Made by a program: the position numbers and the translations under genes
Assembly (NCBI RefSeq): GCF_001654495.1
Contig: NZ_CP015849.1
Span: 930,001-994,000, forward strand
Reading direction: 5' to 3'
Origin: Streptomyces sp. SAT1
GTDB lineage: Bacteria; Actinomycetota; Actinomycetes; Streptomycetales; Streptomycetaceae
DNA: 64,000 nt
In this document: positions 63,146 through 64,000 of the stretch, one piece after another
How positions within the stretch are numbered: position 1 is the stretch's first letter
How the letters are laid out: each line of letters opens with the position of its first letter
Notes under the pieces: generated by a model
Databases searched by the model: none
What the model was told of the DNA's origin: nothing
What the model saw: the letters and a program-made list of their open reading frames with translations, nothing else

Positions 63146-64000
63146 GCGGGCTGATGGACGCGGTACGGGCCGGACGGACGGCCGAGACGGTCGCCCTGCT
63201 CGACGGGATGACCGACGCCGAGCGACGGGCGGAGTTCCCCGCGCTGAAGGAGTTGCGCAAGGAGCTGCGGGCCGCGCGGTGGGGCGCGGAGTCCCGCCGC
63301 GCCTACCCCGCGCTGCACGCGGCGGGCGCGGCCTGTCAGACCGGGGCGGCGGGCGTGGCGACCTGGATCGCGGCCGCCGACATGCGCTGGCCGGGTGCCG
63401 CCCCCGCGGTCTTCCTCCATCTGCTGGGCGACCGGGATCCGGCCTGGCTGACCGACGTGGTGCACCGGCTCGCCCAGCGGCCCGCCTCCTCGGGGGTGCG
63501 GTTCGAGCTGATGGCCGGACTGGTGCGGCTGGCCGGCTGCCCGGTGCCGACGACCGACGCCTATGTGCGGGGCTGGGCGCAGCACATGGCCGGGCTGTGG
63601 CAGCGCGGTGGCCATCTGGCGGACCGGCTGCGCGGCGAGCCGCAGCTGAGGGAGCTGGTGCGGGCGCTCTTCGCTACGGAGGACATCGGCGGAGTGCTCG
63701 GCTGGGGCTCGGAGGAGGGCCCGCACAGCTGGCACGGCGCGCTGGCCCTGCTCACCGCGGACGGCAGGCTCGATCGCGCGGAGACGGTCGACGCCTGTGT
63801 GGCCCGGCTGCTGCGCGGCGGCTCCACCGGTGACCACCGGGCGTTCCTGCGGGTGCTGAAGGCGCTCGACCTGACCCGCGAGGAGGAGCGGGCACGGGTG
63901 GCCGACTGGGTGGCGATGGCCTCCGACGCGGCGTCCCCGGTGGCCGCCCACGCACAGGCGCTGCTCGGCGCCCTGGCCCTGGACGGTGAACTGCCCCACC
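63142..64000 (+). CDS. DUF6493-like protein, 5' part (gene runs off the window)
   Basis: The first 286 residues of a larger protein, opening MSGLMDAVRAGRTAETVALL then DGMTDAERRAEFPALKELRK, all alpha-helical, with repeated helical-hairpin units (AWLTDVVHRLAQRPASSGVR, RAETVDACVARLLRGGSTGD) as in HEAT/TPR-like solenoids. From memory this resembles the Streptomyces family DUF6493 that is paired with SWIM proteins. The start ATG overlaps the stop of the SWIM gene. The frame is open at the last base, so the 3' end is missing. Confidence 0.8.
   Translation, partial: MSGLMDAVRAGRTAETVALLDGMTDAERRAEFPALKELRKELRAARWGAESRRAYPALHAAGAACQTGAAGVATWIAAADMRWPGAAPAVFLHLLGDRDPAWLTDVVHRLAQRPASSGVRFELMAGLVRLAGCPVPTTDAYVRGWAQHMAGLWQRGGHLADRLRGEPQLRELVRALFATEDIGGVLGWGSEEGPHSWHGALALLTADGRLDRAETVDACVARLLRGGSTGDHRAFLRVLKALDLTREEERARVADWVAMASDAASPVAAHAQALLGALALDGELPH

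Noticed and set aside
1..64000. tRNA, rRNA, 6S or tmRNA genes
   Set aside because: No cloverleaf, anticodon-arm or rRNA-like sequence was recognised on reading; a tRNAscan-SE/Infernal run would settle it.

Overview
The window is chromosomal DNA of a Streptomyces (or very close relative). GC content is very high with G/C in almost every third codon position. GTG and TTG starts are common, and ATGA/GTGA stop-start overlaps are frequent. Typical actinomycete families are present: DUF397/DUF5753 pairs, an F420-type LLM oxidoreductase, MurT/GatD, an RppA-type polyketide synthase, ANTAR and SWIM proteins. The order rppA-P450-cupin, def, murT-gatD, pfkA, ornithine aminotransferase, bioFBAD, purB resembles, from memory, the S. 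coelicolor chromosome around SCO1200-1255. There are no insertion sequences, integrases, phage genes, rRNA, tRNA or CRISPR arrays that I can see, so this is core/conserved-accessory chromosome rather than an island.

Layout. 1-3.1 kb: VOC fragment, exported phosphodiester glycosidase, small membrane protein, exported phosphodiesterase. 3.2-8.5 kb: a quinone oxidoreductase/two-acyl-CoA-dehydrogenase operon, an XRE-cupin regulator and a divergent CxxC flavoprotein. 8.5-12.3 kb: LigB-type ATP-dependent DNA ligase overlapping a NUDIX gene, succinate-semialdehyde-type dehydrogenase, small conserved protein. 12.8-15.6 kb: the rppA / P450 / quinone-forming cupin cassette for tetrahydroxynaphthalene-flaviolin pigments. 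15.7-18.4 kb: acyl-CoA dehydrogenase with divergent TetR, peptide deformylase. 18.6-23.4 kb: murT-gatD (lipid II amidation), 6-phosphofructokinase, CtaG-like protein. 23.4-27.5 kb: an operon in which a LytTR response regulator, a DUF485 protein, a sodium/solute symporter and the histidine kinase are interleaved. 27.6-30.2 kb: Lrp regulator, a guanidine-modifying amidinohydrolase and ornithine aminotransferase (arginine use). 30.4-34.1 kb: CBS protein, membrane proteins and a metal-handling set (DUF4396, DUF305, DUF6153) with a CsoR-like operator, DedA. 34.2-38.4 kb: acyltransferase, secreted tripeptidyl-aminopeptidase-like hydrolase, ANTAR protein, and an NlpC/P60 hydrolase behind a c-di-AMP (ydaO-type) riboswitch. 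38.5-40.3 kb: ATPase/anti-sigma-like protein with the DUF5753/DUF397 pair. 40.4-44.9 kb: biotin genes bioF (divergent) and bioB-bioA-bioD. 45.1-45.8 kb: a toxin-antitoxin-like pair with a degenerate Fic protein. 45.9-50.0 kb: F420 oxidoreductase, GNAT, and two CNNM/CorC-type ion transporters behind a short leader peptide ORF. 50.2-53.6 kb: GDSL hydrolase, purB, mug, unknown. 54-58.2 kb: ROK and GntR regulators, alpha/beta hydrolase, EamA exporter. 58.2-64 kb: MocR regulator, PhoD phosphatase with a PHO box, and a SWIM/DUF6493-like pair cut by the window edge.

What stands out. Regulation is unusually readable: at least nine genes have a TANNNT-type -10 hexamer 6-8 nt before the start codon (leaderless transcripts), and several operators are near-perfect palindromes. 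The intergenic spacers carry many unrelated short tandem arrays (8-, 10-, 14-, 17- and 24-bp units). The best leads for new biology are the proline/acidic leader peptide before the CNNM transporters, the GCGSH-repeat tail on biotin synthase, the Fic-like protein that has lost its catalytic histidine, the amidinohydrolase-ornithine aminotransferase pair, and the truncated SWIM locus.
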